64,000 bases of DNA, from NCBI GenBank assembly GCA_964543195.1, contig CAZIXF010000007.1, positions 1 through 64,000 on the forward strand, given 5' to 3'. Origin of the DNA: JAGTVG01 sp964543195. Lineage in GTDB: Bacteria > Bacteroidota > Bacteroidia > Cytophagales > Cyclobacteriaceae. Positions 27,974 to 36,456 of this stretch are shown piece after piece (within the stretch, counting starts at the first letter, position 1; every line of letters starts with the position of its first letter). Made by a program: the position numbers and the translations under genes. The notes beneath the pieces were generated by a model. That model had not been told where the DNA came from and ran no database searches. It saw nothing but the letters and a program-made list of their open reading frames with translations.

Positions 27974-29185
27974 ATGACTGATACTGCTGCCCAAGGACAA
28001 TTCTCATCCCAGCGTCTTATTTCTCTTGATGCCCTGCGCGGCTTCACCATTGCTGCCATGGTGATCGTTAATGATCCCGGATCCTGGGAACATGTGTATC
28101 CACCGCTTCTTCATGCCGCCTGGCATGGACTGACGTTAACCGACCTGATCTTTCCTTTCTTCCTGTTTATCGTAGGGGCTTCGATCACACTTGCTTATAC
28201 AAAACGGATAGAAAGAAATGTGCCGAAAAAGGATATGTACAAAAAGATCGTCTGGCGTTCGTTAAAGATCTTCGCCGTGGGTGTATTCCTGTGGCTCTGG
28301 CCTGATTTCAATTTTGCCACGGTCCGCTGGGCTGGTGTTTTGCAGCGGATAGCCATCGTATTTCTTGCAGGGGCTTTTCTTTTTCTCAATGCTGACTGGA
28401 AAAAACAGATCTGGACCGGTGCGATCATCCTGGTTGCCTACTGGATCGTAATGAGCTTCATTCCCGTGCCCATTGACCGGGTGGTCCAGAATGCCCTTGA
28501 AACGGGCACAGTATTATCGGCGCATGGAGAGATCCCCATAGGGGAGATAAAGAAAATATCGGAAGGGTTTATCGCGGCCAACTATCAGCCGGGAGTGAAT
28601 ATGGAAGCGTACCTCGACCGGTTATTGCTGCCCGGCACATTCTGGGAGAAAACCTGGGATCCGGAAGGGCTTTTAAGCACTTTTCCCGCTATAGTTACGG
28701 GAATTATCGGCATGTTGATCGGTAAATTAATTCTGACTGTAAAGGACCCGTACCGAAGGTTGACATATCTTTTCTTCACGGGTGTCATGCTGATGATAGC
28801 CGGAGAACTTTGGAGTTATATTTTCCCTTTGAATAAAAATCTCTGGACCAGTTCCTTTGTGTTGTATACCGGAGGCGTTGCTACACTGGGACTTGGTGCC
28901 TGTATCCTTATTATCGACATATGGGGTTACCGGGGATGGACCCATTTGGGTCGTGTTTACGGGGCCAATGCGATCACTTCCTATGTGCTGGCCGGCATGC
29001 TCACCCTGGTGTTTTACGATGATATATGGTGGGGTGTGTCTTTAAGTCATACGTTTATGGAATCTATGACCGGCATGGGTGTAGCGCCCAGGCTGGCCTC
29101 ATTCACCTATGCGTTTATCTATATGCTGATCATATACATTCCGGCATACATTTTATATAAGAAAAAGATCTTTATTAAGTTGTGA
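27974..29185 (+). CDS. nagX: NagX-like membrane acyltransferase (HGSNAT family)
   Basis: A 403-residue polytopic inner-membrane protein with about ten membrane segments. The opening RLISLDALRGFTIAAMVIVN and the HGLTLTDLIFPFFLFIVG segment with its conserved His are typical of heparan-alpha-glucosaminide N-acetyltransferase homologues, called NagX in bacterial GlcNAc catabolism. The expected role is acetylation or handling of amino sugars at the membrane. Its divergent neighbour, a GH20 hexosaminidase, supports a glycan-degradation role. Confidence 0.85.
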   Translation: MTDTAAQGQFSSQRLISLDALRGFTIAAMVIVNDPGSWEHVYPPLLHAAWHGLTLTDLIFPFFLFIVGASITLAYTKRIERNVPKKDMYKKIVWRSLKIFAVGVFLWLWPDFNFATVRWAGVLQRIAIVFLAGAFLFLNADWKKQIWTGAIILVAYWIVMSFIPVPIDRVVQNALETGTVLSAHGEIPIGEIKKISEGFIAANYQPGVNMEAYLDRLLLPGTFWEKTWDPEGLLSTFPAIVTGIIGMLIGKLILTVKDPYRRLTYLFFTGVMLMIAGELWSYIFPLNKNLWTSSFVLYTGGVATLGLGACILIIDIWGYRGWTHLGRVYGANAITSYVLAGMLTLVFYDDIWWGVSLSHTFMESMTGMGVAPRLASFTYAFIYMLIIYIPAYILYKKKIFIKL

Positions 29186-29338
29186 TCGGAGTATAATGAG
29201 ATTATAGAGTTATTCATTTGTGGAGTCGTGGAGTTGTCCAGTTGTGGAGGTAATATGGAGCGTCTTGTTGCCCCATCACCCAATCAGCACTTATACCCAG
29301 CCGGCCGGATTTTCACTGTATTCTTCTTCCGGAATACA
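29186..29338. other. Convergent intergenic region with short GTGGAGT repeats
   Basis: Between the converging nagX-like and pyruvate kinase genes lies a tract (about 29217-29251) of imperfect repeats around GTGGAGTCGTGGAG, the complement of the CGTGACTCCATGACTC type seen near 12475-12494. No gene and no strong terminator were found. Confidence 0.4.
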
Positions 29339-31180
29339 TTACTTATTATAAGAAAATTTAATATGGGGAGTAACCGGTTTATTCCCCTTCTGAGATTTCT
29401 GCATCAACCGTATGATGTCGTCCAGCATTTTTATGGCATCGAGAATATGTGGCCCTTTATTGAGCATCACACATTCGGCCCGCTGTGCCATGGCGGCATC
29501 GGTGATTTCAGCCCTGGAGGGTCTTCCTTTTTTAGCCAATGTTTCAAGTACCTGGGTAGCCCAGATATCGGGTATACAGGCTGCCGTACAGATTTTGAGG
29601 ATCTCTTCCTGTACTCCGGCCAGTTTCTTCCAACCCACTTCCACCGCAAGGTCACCCCTCGCAATCATTATGCCGATCGGATGGAATTCCATGGCCTTTA
29701 ATATGATATCAGGAAGGTTAAGGAATCCCTGTCGGGTTTCAATTTTCAATATGATCCCGAGTTCTTCGCCGTTTACTTCCCTGATCGCCTGTTTAATATC
29801 TGCAATATCCTGTGGATTATTGACAAACGAAACATTCACCACATCCGCGTGGCGTGCAATAAATTCCAGGTCTTTCCTGTCTTTTTCTGCCAGGCCCCGG
29901 AGATTTAATTTACTGTCCGGCAGATTGATCCCCTTATCGGCTCTCAATCGACTTCCTTTTTCTCTCGCGTAGGTAATACGGACGATCAGTTTATCTTCGG
30001 AGACCTCCTCGATAATTCCTTCAATCTTTCCATCATCAAGTAACACCGGTTCGCCCGGTTTGGTATCCGTAAAAATTTCATGCACCGGGCATGAAATATG
30101 TGCATCCTTTTTTACGGTTCCATCCACATTGATCTCTGCCGGTACACCGGGCCGGTCTTCATGGTGGATGACCAGTTTATCTCCAATCCGTAACACGATC
30201 TTTTCTTCCAGGGGCAGTAGTTCACCTACTTCGGACGTGGCCAGTTTTTCCTTTTTACCTTTCATCAGGTGAAGCCGTGTACCGGTCCTTACATAGGTGG
30301 TATCATTGGTGACGGCCCATTTACCCCGGGGAGTTTCTTCAATGATCGTGAATTTTCTTTTTTTACCCCGGGCGTCCTGCATCCGGACCACGGATCCTTC
30401 CTTCAGCAGACCGAACCATTCTTTTTCTACCGGGATATGTAAAATCTTATCATCATCCGGGATCATTTCTTTGGGGGCGATCCAGAATTTAACCGGGTTG
30501 ACCACGATGCCGTAATCGTTTTTTTCAGGTTTCAGCCGGAGAACCTTTGGCCCCGGACGCATCGATCCGGTTCTTAATTTCGGTCCGCTAAGGTCCATAC
30601 ATATCCGGCATTCCTTACCCGTTTCTTCTTTAGCCTTGCGGATATGGGCAATCATTTTACTCCAGTGATCCGGATCGTCATGTGCACAGTTGATCCGGAA
30701 GCAATTTATATTCGCTTCCAGAAGATTGTATACAAGCTTATAATCATAAGCGGCCTCAGAGGGAAGTGTGACCATGATCCGGGTAATGCGCCCCGCAATT
30801 TCCGGACCGAGTAAGGCGGTGGAGTTTAACCGCTGGATCTGGTAACCTTCTTCAAATTGATGTTCCGGGATGGTATTCAACGAGAAGTCGGGGTCAATCA
30901 GTTTTTTAAGGTTGTTGATCACCGAATTGAGGCTGCTGTTGACATGCCCTTCGGCTTTGGCAAGCCGTGAGATGCCCAATGACCCGAGCTGGTCCTGGAT
31001 TTCCTCCAGGTCGAATTGCCTGAGCGCAAGATAAGAAATGAGATTATTGGCTGCTTCCCTGTGTGCGGGATGGACTTTTTCCAGGTCATCCCTGTATTCC
31101 TCTTTCAGTGTTCCGGCAGCTTCTTTGACCTTTTCGAGAGTCAGAATGATCTCTTTTATTTTTTCACTGGATAGGGCCAT
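29339..31180 (-). CDS. pyk: Pyruvate kinase, long variant without C-terminal regulatory domain
   Basis: A 613-residue enzyme converting phosphoenolpyruvate and ADP to pyruvate and ATP. Catalytic segments are visible: FRINCAH, CMDLSGPKLRTG, ILKIETRQG (transition-state Lys) and IMIARGDLAVEVGW followed by ATQVLETL and PSRAEITDAA. It differs from ordinary pyruvate kinases (about 470-590 residues) in three ways: a helical N-terminal extension of about 110 residues, an enlarged B domain of roughly 200 residues, and only about 45 residues after the barrel, so the allosteric C domain is missing. The ATG at 31180 is preferred over the TTG at 31186. Confidence 0.82.
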   Translation of the reverse strand: MALSSEKIKEIILTLEKVKEAAGTLKEEYRDDLEKVHPAHREAANNLISYLALRQFDLEEIQDQLGSLGISRLAKAEGHVNSSLNSVINNLKKLIDPDFSLNTIPEHQFEEGYQIQRLNSTALLGPEIAGRITRIMVTLPSEAAYDYKLVYNLLEANINCFRINCAHDDPDHWSKMIAHIRKAKEETGKECRICMDLSGPKLRTGSMRPGPKVLRLKPEKNDYGIVVNPVKFWIAPKEMIPDDDKILHIPVEKEWFGLLKEGSVVRMQDARGKKRKFTIIEETPRGKWAVTNDTTYVRTGTRLHLMKGKKEKLATSEVGELLPLEEKIVLRIGDKLVIHHEDRPGVPAEINVDGTVKKDAHISCPVHEIFTDTKPGEPVLLDDGKIEGIIEEVSEDKLIVRITYAREKGSRLRADKGINLPDSKLNLRGLAEKDRKDLEFIARHADVVNVSFVNNPQDIADIKQAIREVNGEELGIILKIETRQGFLNLPDIILKAMEFHPIGIMIARGDLAVEVGWKKLAGVQEEILKICTAACIPDIWATQVLETLAKKGRPSRAEITDAAMAQRAECVMLNKGPHILDAIKMLDDIIRLMQKSQKGNKPVTPHIKFSYNK

Positions 31181-31252
31181 AACCAATAAATTTCCCTGAA
31201 GTTAATAATTTTTGAGCTGTGAACAGACATATCTTATGACTAAAAAGTGCAT

Positions 31253-32065
31253 CTATTTCAGGGGGGAATCCTTTTCCCTGGCCAGTTGATTATATACGAT
31301 CCTGTCCATAATGCCGGGTATCCATTTATTTAAGAAAACCACCATCTTCCCTTGAAGGGTCAATATCATGTCCCGTTTTCTTTTCATGATCCCGATCAAT
31401 ATGGCTTCCGCGACTTCCTCCGACGTCATCATTTTATTTTCATCCCTGGGTGATTCACCCTGGACCTGACCCGAAGCATTCAAAGCAGTTTTCCTGATAT
31501 TGGAACGGGTAAATCCCGGGCTTACCACGAGTACATGCACATTTTTATTGAGCAGTTCGGTACGTAATGTTTCAAAAAAACCTTCCATCGCGTATTTTGA
31601 AGCAGCATAAGCTGACCGTGCAGGTATACCGCGGTGCCCTACAATGGAGGAAATACCTACAATTGTACCCTCTGATCTGATCAACCAGGGCAATGCATAT
31701 TTTGTAAGATAAACCGTTCCGAAAAAATTTATCCCAATTACTTTTTTAAACGTTTCCAGGTCAAGATCCTCAAACAGGGCCCGCATCGATATTCCCGCGT
31801 TATTAATCAGTATATCAATCCCGCCAAATTTTTTTATCGTGTCGTCCACCAGGCTCCGGCATTGGTCTTCCCTGCTTACATCCATGATCCTGGTAAAAAA
31901 TTCAACCTTCATCCCGGTCAGGATCGATGTAACTTCCTCCATTCTATCCTTGTTCCGTCCTGCGATCACTACCCTGGCTCTTTTATCCGCCAACAACAAG
32001 GCAATGGCACGTCCAATACCAGAAGTACCTCCGCTTATGATTACGACTTTATTCTTGAGATCCAT
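31253..32065 (-). CDS. Short-chain dehydrogenase/reductase
   Basis: A 270-residue SDR enzyme with the NAD(P) motif SGGTSGIGRA (about 10-19), NNAG (about 87-90), a catalytic Ser in GISSIVG and YAASK (Tyr and Lys). The basic residues after the first strand (AGRNKDR) favour NADP. The C-terminal hydrophobic stretch resembles the membrane-associated DHRS7-like group. The substrate is unknown. It is 72 bp from the pyruvate kinase gene and on the same strand. Confidence 0.88.
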   Translation of the reverse strand: MDLKNKVVIISGGTSGIGRAIALLLADKRARVVIAGRNKDRMEEVTSILTGMKVEFFTRIMDVSREDQCRSLVDDTIKKFGGIDILINNAGISMRALFEDLDLETFKKVIGINFFGTVYLTKYALPWLIRSEGTIVGISSIVGHRGIPARSAYAASKYAMEGFFETLRTELLNKNVHVLVVSPGFTRSNIRKTALNASGQVQGESPRDENKMMTSEEVAEAILIGIMKRKRDMILTLQGKMVVFLNKWIPGIMDRIVYNQLAREKDSPLK

Positions 32066-32257
32066 TCAAAAATGTATTATTCTTCAGAAACCATTTTATC
32101 CGATCGCGAGACTCCAATATAAAAATATTGCTTGCGAAACCTTATTAATTTTTCATTAAACCAGTATTAAATCCTTGCCACCCTGTAAAATTTACAAAAA
32201 AATCCTTTCTAAATCCTCATTAATTTACTCTGGAGTTTTCTGCATGTCAAGCTGATC

Positions 32258-32350
32258 TTATTTTAATACCTGTAGACATCCCTTATAATCCAGCGTCGAG
32301 TAGCGGATTTGATTATAATAGACCCCCAGATTGACATTTTCTGCATTCCA
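32258..32350 (-). pseudogene. Second IS3-family transposase C-terminal relic
   Basis: On the minus strand from 32350 to a stop at 32258 the translation contains VYYNQIRYSTLDYKG, which matches the YYNxxRxHSxLxYxSP region near the end of IS3-family transposases, followed by a short tail. Only about 30 codons remain and no upstream part or start codon is visible. It differs in sequence from the relic at 3349-3466, so it stems from a different IS3 element. Confidence 0.55.
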
Positions 32351-32415
32351 CCGTTTTTTTTCTGTTCTGAAAAAACACCTGCCTGCTATGCCGGTTATGG
32401 CTAATCAATATTGGT

Positions 32416-32423
32416 TAACTTTG
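32416..32423 (+). promoter_or_regulatory. Bacteroidota -7 box, likely rlmD promoter
   Basis: TAACTTTG matches TAnnTTTG and ends 8 nt before the ATG at 32432, so the message would be nearly leaderless. The box overlaps the alternative in-frame TTG at 32411, which argues against that start. Confidence 0.5.
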
Positions 32424-32431
32424 TCAATCCA

Positions 32432-33856
32432 ATGACAAAGAAAAATAAAATAATCGAATCGGTAACTATTGAGGATTTTGCCTCGGAGGGCAAATGCATT
32501 ACCCGGGTAGACGGACGGGTGATCTTTGTTCAGGATACGGCCCCGGGTGATGTTGCTGATATCAGGATTGTTAAAAAGAAGAAAAACTACCTGGAGGCTG
32601 TACCGGTCCGGTTTCATGAATTTTCCAGGTACCGGACCGATCCTTTTTGCCGGCACTATGATGAATGTGGTGGATGCAAATGGCAGCATGTACTCTATGA
32701 AAAACAACTGGAACTGAAATATAAGCAGGTAAAGGATCAGTTTGAAAGGATCGGGGGTTTAAAAAATATCGATATAAGACCTGTGCTGGGGTGCAGCAAA
32801 CAGCGATATTACCGGAATAAACTGGAATACACTTTCAGTAATAAGCGGTGGCTTACCGCCGAAGAGATCAATTCGGGTGAGGATCTGAACAGGGATGGAC
32901 TGGGATTCCATAAACCCGGACAGTTCGATAAGGTACTCGATATCGAGCAATGCCATTTACAGTTTGACCTGACCAATAAGATCCGGAATTCAATCAGGGA
33001 AACAGCCAGGAAAGATCAGATACCTTTTTATGATCTGAGGGAACACACCGGATTTTTAAGGAACCTGATTATCCGGAACAGCAATACCGGCGAATGGATG
33101 GTGATCCTGCAGGTTAAATCGGATGTGCCGGAATGGACAGGAAGGTTGCTTGGGAGCGTGGTAAGGGATTTTCCGGAGATCACAAGTGCTTATTATATTA
33201 TTAATGAAAAAAGGAATGAGTCATACTTTGATCTGGACCCGGTACATTATTCCGGCAGGAAATATATTACAGAGAGAATGGGAGATCTTGTGTTCAAAAT
33301 AGGTCCGAAATCTTTTTTCCAGACCAATTCCAGTCAGGCTCATGTTTTGTATTCCCTGGTCAGTGAATTGGCGGATATTAGAAATGACGAAACCGTATTC
33401 GATCTGTTTACCGGAACAGGCAGTATTGCGCTGTTCGTAGCCAGGCAGGCGCATTCCGTTCTCGGCATCGAACAGATTGAAGAAGCCATAGAAGATGCAA
33501 GGGTAAACGCGGAACTTAATTCAATTGACAATGTCCGCTTTATTACCGGAGATATGAAGGATGTTTTCAATAACGATCTGTTAAAAGAAACCGGAATACC
33601 GGACGTGGTGATCACCGATCCGCCCAGAGCCGGGATGCATCACGATGTAGTAGAGAACCTGATTGCCGCGGGCCCGGACCGGATAGTATACGTCAGCTGT
33701 AATCCGGCCACGCAGGCCAGGGATATTGACAGTTTGAGTGAGTTTTATAGCGTGTCGGCAGTTCAACCTGTAGACATGTTCCCGCATACGCATCATATAG
33801 AAAATGTAGCATTATTAAAGAGAAACAAAAATGGGAAATACAGACTGGACCGATAA
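32432..33856 (+). CDS. rlmD: 23S rRNA (uracil-5-)-methyltransferase RlmD/TrmA family
   Basis: A 474-residue SAM-dependent enzyme that methylates a uracil C5 in 23S rRNA (U1939 type) or tRNA. It has an N-terminal TRAM-like domain (about 8-60), an iron-sulfur site C73-x5-C79-x2-C82 (PFCRHYDECGGC) with a probable fourth Cys near 164, a SAM motif FDLFTGTGSIALF, and the nucleophilic Cys in YVSCNPATQARD near residue 422. It overlaps the next gene by 26 bp, suggesting coupled translation. Confidence 0.9.
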   Translation: MTKKNKIIESVTIEDFASEGKCITRVDGRVIFVQDTAPGDVADIRIVKKKKNYLEAVPVRFHEFSRYRTDPFCRHYDECGGCKWQHVLYEKQLELKYKQVKDQFERIGGLKNIDIRPVLGCSKQRYYRNKLEYTFSNKRWLTAEEINSGEDLNRDGLGFHKPGQFDKVLDIEQCHLQFDLTNKIRNSIRETARKDQIPFYDLREHTGFLRNLIIRNSNTGEWMVILQVKSDVPEWTGRLLGSVVRDFPEITSAYYIINEKRNESYFDLDPVHYSGRKYITERMGDLVFKIGPKSFFQTNSSQAHVLYSLVSELADIRNDETVFDLFTGTGSIALFVARQAHSVLGIEQIEEAIEDARVNAELNSIDNVRFITGDMKDVFNNDLLKETGIPDVVITDPPRAGMHHDVVENLIAAGPDRIVYVSCNPATQARDIDSLSEFYSVSAVQPVDMFPHTHHIENVALLKRNKNGKYRLDR

Positions 33857-34217
33857 TGATCATGAGCTAAGTGGGAAATACCTGGGTACCATAACCGGGG
33901 ATTTTATCAAGGTGGCCGATTATCTTAGAGAAGCTTCCTATCAGATCAGAAAGCGTGGATTTTCGGAATATCCCATATTCCCCATTTCAAAAGTTGAATT
34001 GCCTTTTGGAAAACTTCTTTATGGAAAGGAAGAGCTCGACCAGGAATGGAATTATTATGCTTCCTACCTGGATGAATTTATCCAGGCAAACCTGGTGGAT
34101 AAAGACAAAGTCGATGAATTCAAGCATACCTATAAGGACCCGGATGAATTCTGCTGCCTTTTTGTGGTGGATAAAGCTTTCACAAATTTTGTGTTTCTGC
34201 CTTTCCCGGTGGATTAA
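33831..34217 (+). CDS. Small acidic protein of unknown function
   Basis: A 128-residue soluble protein without signal or membrane segments. It is rich in Asp, Glu and aromatic residues, with an FPISKVELPFGKLLYGKEEL segment and a hydrophobic C-terminus (NFVFLPFPVD). The family is not recognised, but the sequence looks like a well-conserved cytoplasmic protein. It begins inside the end of the rlmD gene (26-bp overlap), so it is probably co-expressed with it. Confidence 0.7.
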   Translation: MGNTDWTDNDHELSGKYLGTITGDFIKVADYLREASYQIRKRGFSEYPIFPISKVELPFGKLLYGKEELDQEWNYYASYLDEFIQANLVDKDKVDEFKHTYKDPDEFCCLFVVDKAFTNFVFLPFPVD

Positions 34218-34311
34218 ATTCTGATATGTTTGTGATTAGGCAAGTTTTGATAACAATCATTTATATAATTTCGTTATTTTTATTAGTTTAAATTAATTAT
34301 TGGTTTGTATA

Positions 34312-35037
34312 ATGAGTTATAAAGCCTGGTGCATATCCCTTTTAATTGCCTTGATATCGATTGTGTCCGGTTTTTCACAGCCGGCAGGCAGTTACGATTA
34401 TGGCAAGGAGCTGGCCTGGGGAGTCACAAAAGCTACCAACAGTGGCCTGCTGGGAGGTGTGATCATGAAATATGCATTGCTGCATAAATATAATACATTT
34501 CATTATTTCGGGCTTGAGATCGTTAACATTAAACATCCAAAGGAAGAGAGATATTATTCATTTACGGGAAACACTTACATTTATGGCAAATCCAATTATC
34601 TCTATAGTATAAGGACTCAGTACGGGCGGGATTGGATCTTATTCAAAAAAGCCCCACAGCAAGGAGTTCAAATTGACGGGATAGTAGCCGGAGGACCCAG
34701 TTTTGGTCTTATAGCGCCTTATTATATTGAATACCTTCGTTCCGATGGTAATATTGTCAGGGAACAGTATGATCCGGATATTCACTTTGATCAGAACAAC
34801 ATACTGGGTACCGGAAATTTATTTCAGGGAATAGGCGAATCGGAACTAACGATTGGTTTTAATGCCAAAGCATCGCTGGCCTTCGAGTTTGGTACAATTA
34901 AATACAGTGTGATTGGTCTTGAAGCAGGATTCATGGTGGAAGCTTTTACCAAAAAAATCCCGATAATCCCAACTGCCGAACAGAACTCGGTGTTCCCTAA
35001 TGCCTTTGTTACTCTTTATTATGGATCCCGGAGATAG
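34312..35037 (+). CDS. Secreted beta-rich protein, probable outer-membrane barrel
   Basis: A 241-residue protein with a signal peptide ending in GFSQ (residue 23). Alternating strands with aromatic girdle residues (YYSFTGNTYIYGKSNYLYSI, YRTQYGRDWILF-like) and an AFVTLYYGSRR terminus suggest a small outer-membrane beta-barrel. No family was recognised. The ATG at 34312 is preferred to an in-frame TTG at 34300, because the signal peptide then begins MSYKAWCI. Confidence 0.65.
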   Translation: MSYKAWCISLLIALISIVSGFSQPAGSYDYGKELAWGVTKATNSGLLGGVIMKYALLHKYNTFHYFGLEIVNIKHPKEERYYSFTGNTYIYGKSNYLYSIRTQYGRDWILFKKAPQQGVQIDGIVAGGPSFGLIAPYYIEYLRSDGNIVREQYDPDIHFDQNNILGTGNLFQGIGESELTIGFNAKASLAFEFGTIKYSVIGLEAGFMVEAFTKKIPIIPTAEQNSVFPNAFVTLYYGSRR

Positions 35038-35065
35038 ATATACCTTCCGAAGGATTAAATTTTGA

Positions 35066-35073
35066 TAATTTTA
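35066..35073 (+). promoter_or_regulatory. Near-consensus -7 box before lipA
   Basis: TAATTTTA-C lies 19 nt upstream of the lipA ATG at 35093 and matches TAnnTTTG except for the last base. Confidence 0.25.
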
Positions 35074-35092
35074 CGTAAAAAAAATCGAGGAT

Positions 35093-35977
35093 ATGATCGA
35101 GTTGCCTGTTGTTGATAAACATAATAAATCTACGAAAAGAAAAAAGCCAGACTGGCTGAGGGTAAAGTTACCCATTGGGAAAGAGTATGCCAGGGTTAGG
35201 CAGATAGTCGATAAACACAAGCTTCATACGATTTGTGAAAGCGGGAACTGCCCCAATATGGGAGAATGCTGGGGTGCGGGAACCGCTACTTTTATGATTC
35301 TCGGCAATGTATGTACCCGAAGCTGCACCTTCTGTGCCGTAGCTACCGGACGACCTCCGGAATATGACGAAGATGAACCACGAAGAGTGGCTGAGGCCAT
35401 CAAAACCATGGGGGTAAAACATGCCGTGATCACTTCTGTAAACCGGGATGAGCGTAAGGACCGGGGCGCGGAAATCTGGCATCAAACGGTTAAGCTGACC
35501 AAGGAGCTGAGTCCTTCCACCACCATTGAGACATTAATACCGGACGTGAAAGCTACATGGGATGCATTAATACGGATGATCAGTGCCGGTCAGGAGGTGG
35601 TATCCCATAATATGGAAACTGTAGAAAGCCTTTACCGGAGGGTCAGGCCCCAGGCGAAATACCACAGGAGTCTCGAGCAGATCAAAAGGACAAAAGAATA
35701 TGGTAAGCGCACCAAGTCAGGGATCATGTTGGGTTTGGGAGAAACGGACGAAGATGTATTTAAAACCATTGATGATCTGGCCAGCCATGGATGTGATATC
35801 CTAACCATCGGTCAATATCTGCAACCCACCAAAATGCATATCGAAGTAGCTGAATACATCCATCCTGATAAATTTGAATTTTATAAAGAAGAAGGATTGA
35901 AGCGGGGTATCAAATATGTAGAGTCAGCTCCTCTTGTGCGGTCAAGTTATCACGCAGAACGGCATGTGAATGTTTAA
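35093..35977 (+). CDS. lipA: Lipoyl synthase
   Basis: A 294-residue radical SAM enzyme that inserts two sulfur atoms into octanoyl groups on lipoyl-dependent enzymes. The auxiliary cluster cysteines are C48, C53 and C59 (CESGNC...GEC). The radical SAM cluster is C74-x3-C78-x2-C81 (CTRSCTFC). The C-terminal RSSY motif, whose Ser ligates the auxiliary cluster, is present. The length is typical. No lipB gene is adjacent. Confidence 0.96.
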   Translation: MIELPVVDKHNKSTKRKKPDWLRVKLPIGKEYARVRQIVDKHKLHTICESGNCPNMGECWGAGTATFMILGNVCTRSCTFCAVATGRPPEYDEDEPRRVAEAIKTMGVKHAVITSVNRDERKDRGAEIWHQTVKLTKELSPSTTIETLIPDVKATWDALIRMISAGQEVVSHNMETVESLYRRVRPQAKYHRSLEQIKRTKEYGKRTKSGIMLGLGETDEDVFKTIDDLASHGCDILTIGQYLQPTKMHIEVAEYIHPDKFEFYKEEGLKRGIKYVESAPLVRSSYHAERHVNV

Positions 35978-36003
35978 TGATCTGAAAATCAGGAATAAGT
36001 TGG

Positions 36004-36039
36004 AAAAGACGGGTGTTAAAGTCCGGCTTTTATTCTTTT
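36004..36039 (+). terminator. Possible lipA terminator
   Basis: AAAAGACGG (36004-36012) pairs with CCGGCTTTT (36023-36031) with one mismatch, and a T-rich stretch follows. It lies between convergent genes (lipA and the small membrane protein gene) and may serve both. Confidence 0.45.
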
Positions 36040-36052
36040 TACATTTCAATTT

Positions 36053-36427
36053 TCAGCTGTAATAGCCGCGCCGCCGTTTCGGTTTATCGAATAATGCCCT
36101 TAAATTATGACCTGTCCAGGCTGTGAGGGCCCCGATTACACTTCCGAGGATAGCCGTTATGGCAATAAGGATATTTTTATTGGTAAGGTTAAAAAGTTCT
36201 GCCATCTTTATGGTAAGAATGCCGTTTGTTTTATAATCGATCTGCCAGGCCATCCATAGCCATATTAAACCCACTCCAAGTGCTCCCGCCAGGAATGAAT
36301 TAAGACCCTTTGTCTTGATAAGATATCCTCCCAGAAAAGCCGCGATCCCTATTGACCACCAGGGAAAATATTGTTCAAACGCATAGGTCAGCACAGCGAT
36401 CAGGATTACTTTAAATAGAAATTTCAT
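36053..36427 (-). CDS. Small integral membrane protein of unknown function
   Basis: A 124-residue protein with about four hydrophobic helices (including LIAVLTYAFEQYFPWWSIG and ILIAITAILGSVIGALTAW) and a basic tail (KPKRRRGYYS). No family is recognised. It starts 29 bp after the penicillin acylase family gene and is probably co-transcribed with it. Confidence 0.65.
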   Translation of the reverse strand: MKFLFKVILIAVLTYAFEQYFPWWSIGIAAFLGGYLIKTKGLNSFLAGALGVGLIWLWMAWQIDYKTNGILTIKMAELFNLTNKNILIAITAILGSVIGALTAWTGHNLRALFDKPKRRRGYYS

Positions 36428-36456
36428 TTAATACTATTCAATTTTTATAACCTGTT

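Larger units (their letters stand above)
32066..32431. other. Divergent intergenic region (SDR and RlmD genes)
   Basis: It holds the IS3 transposase relic listed at 32258-32350 and, just right of it, a hairpin with A/T arms (GTTTTTTTTC...GAAAAAAC, about 32352-32375). The rest, about 32066-32257, shows nothing recognisable. Confidence 0.4.
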
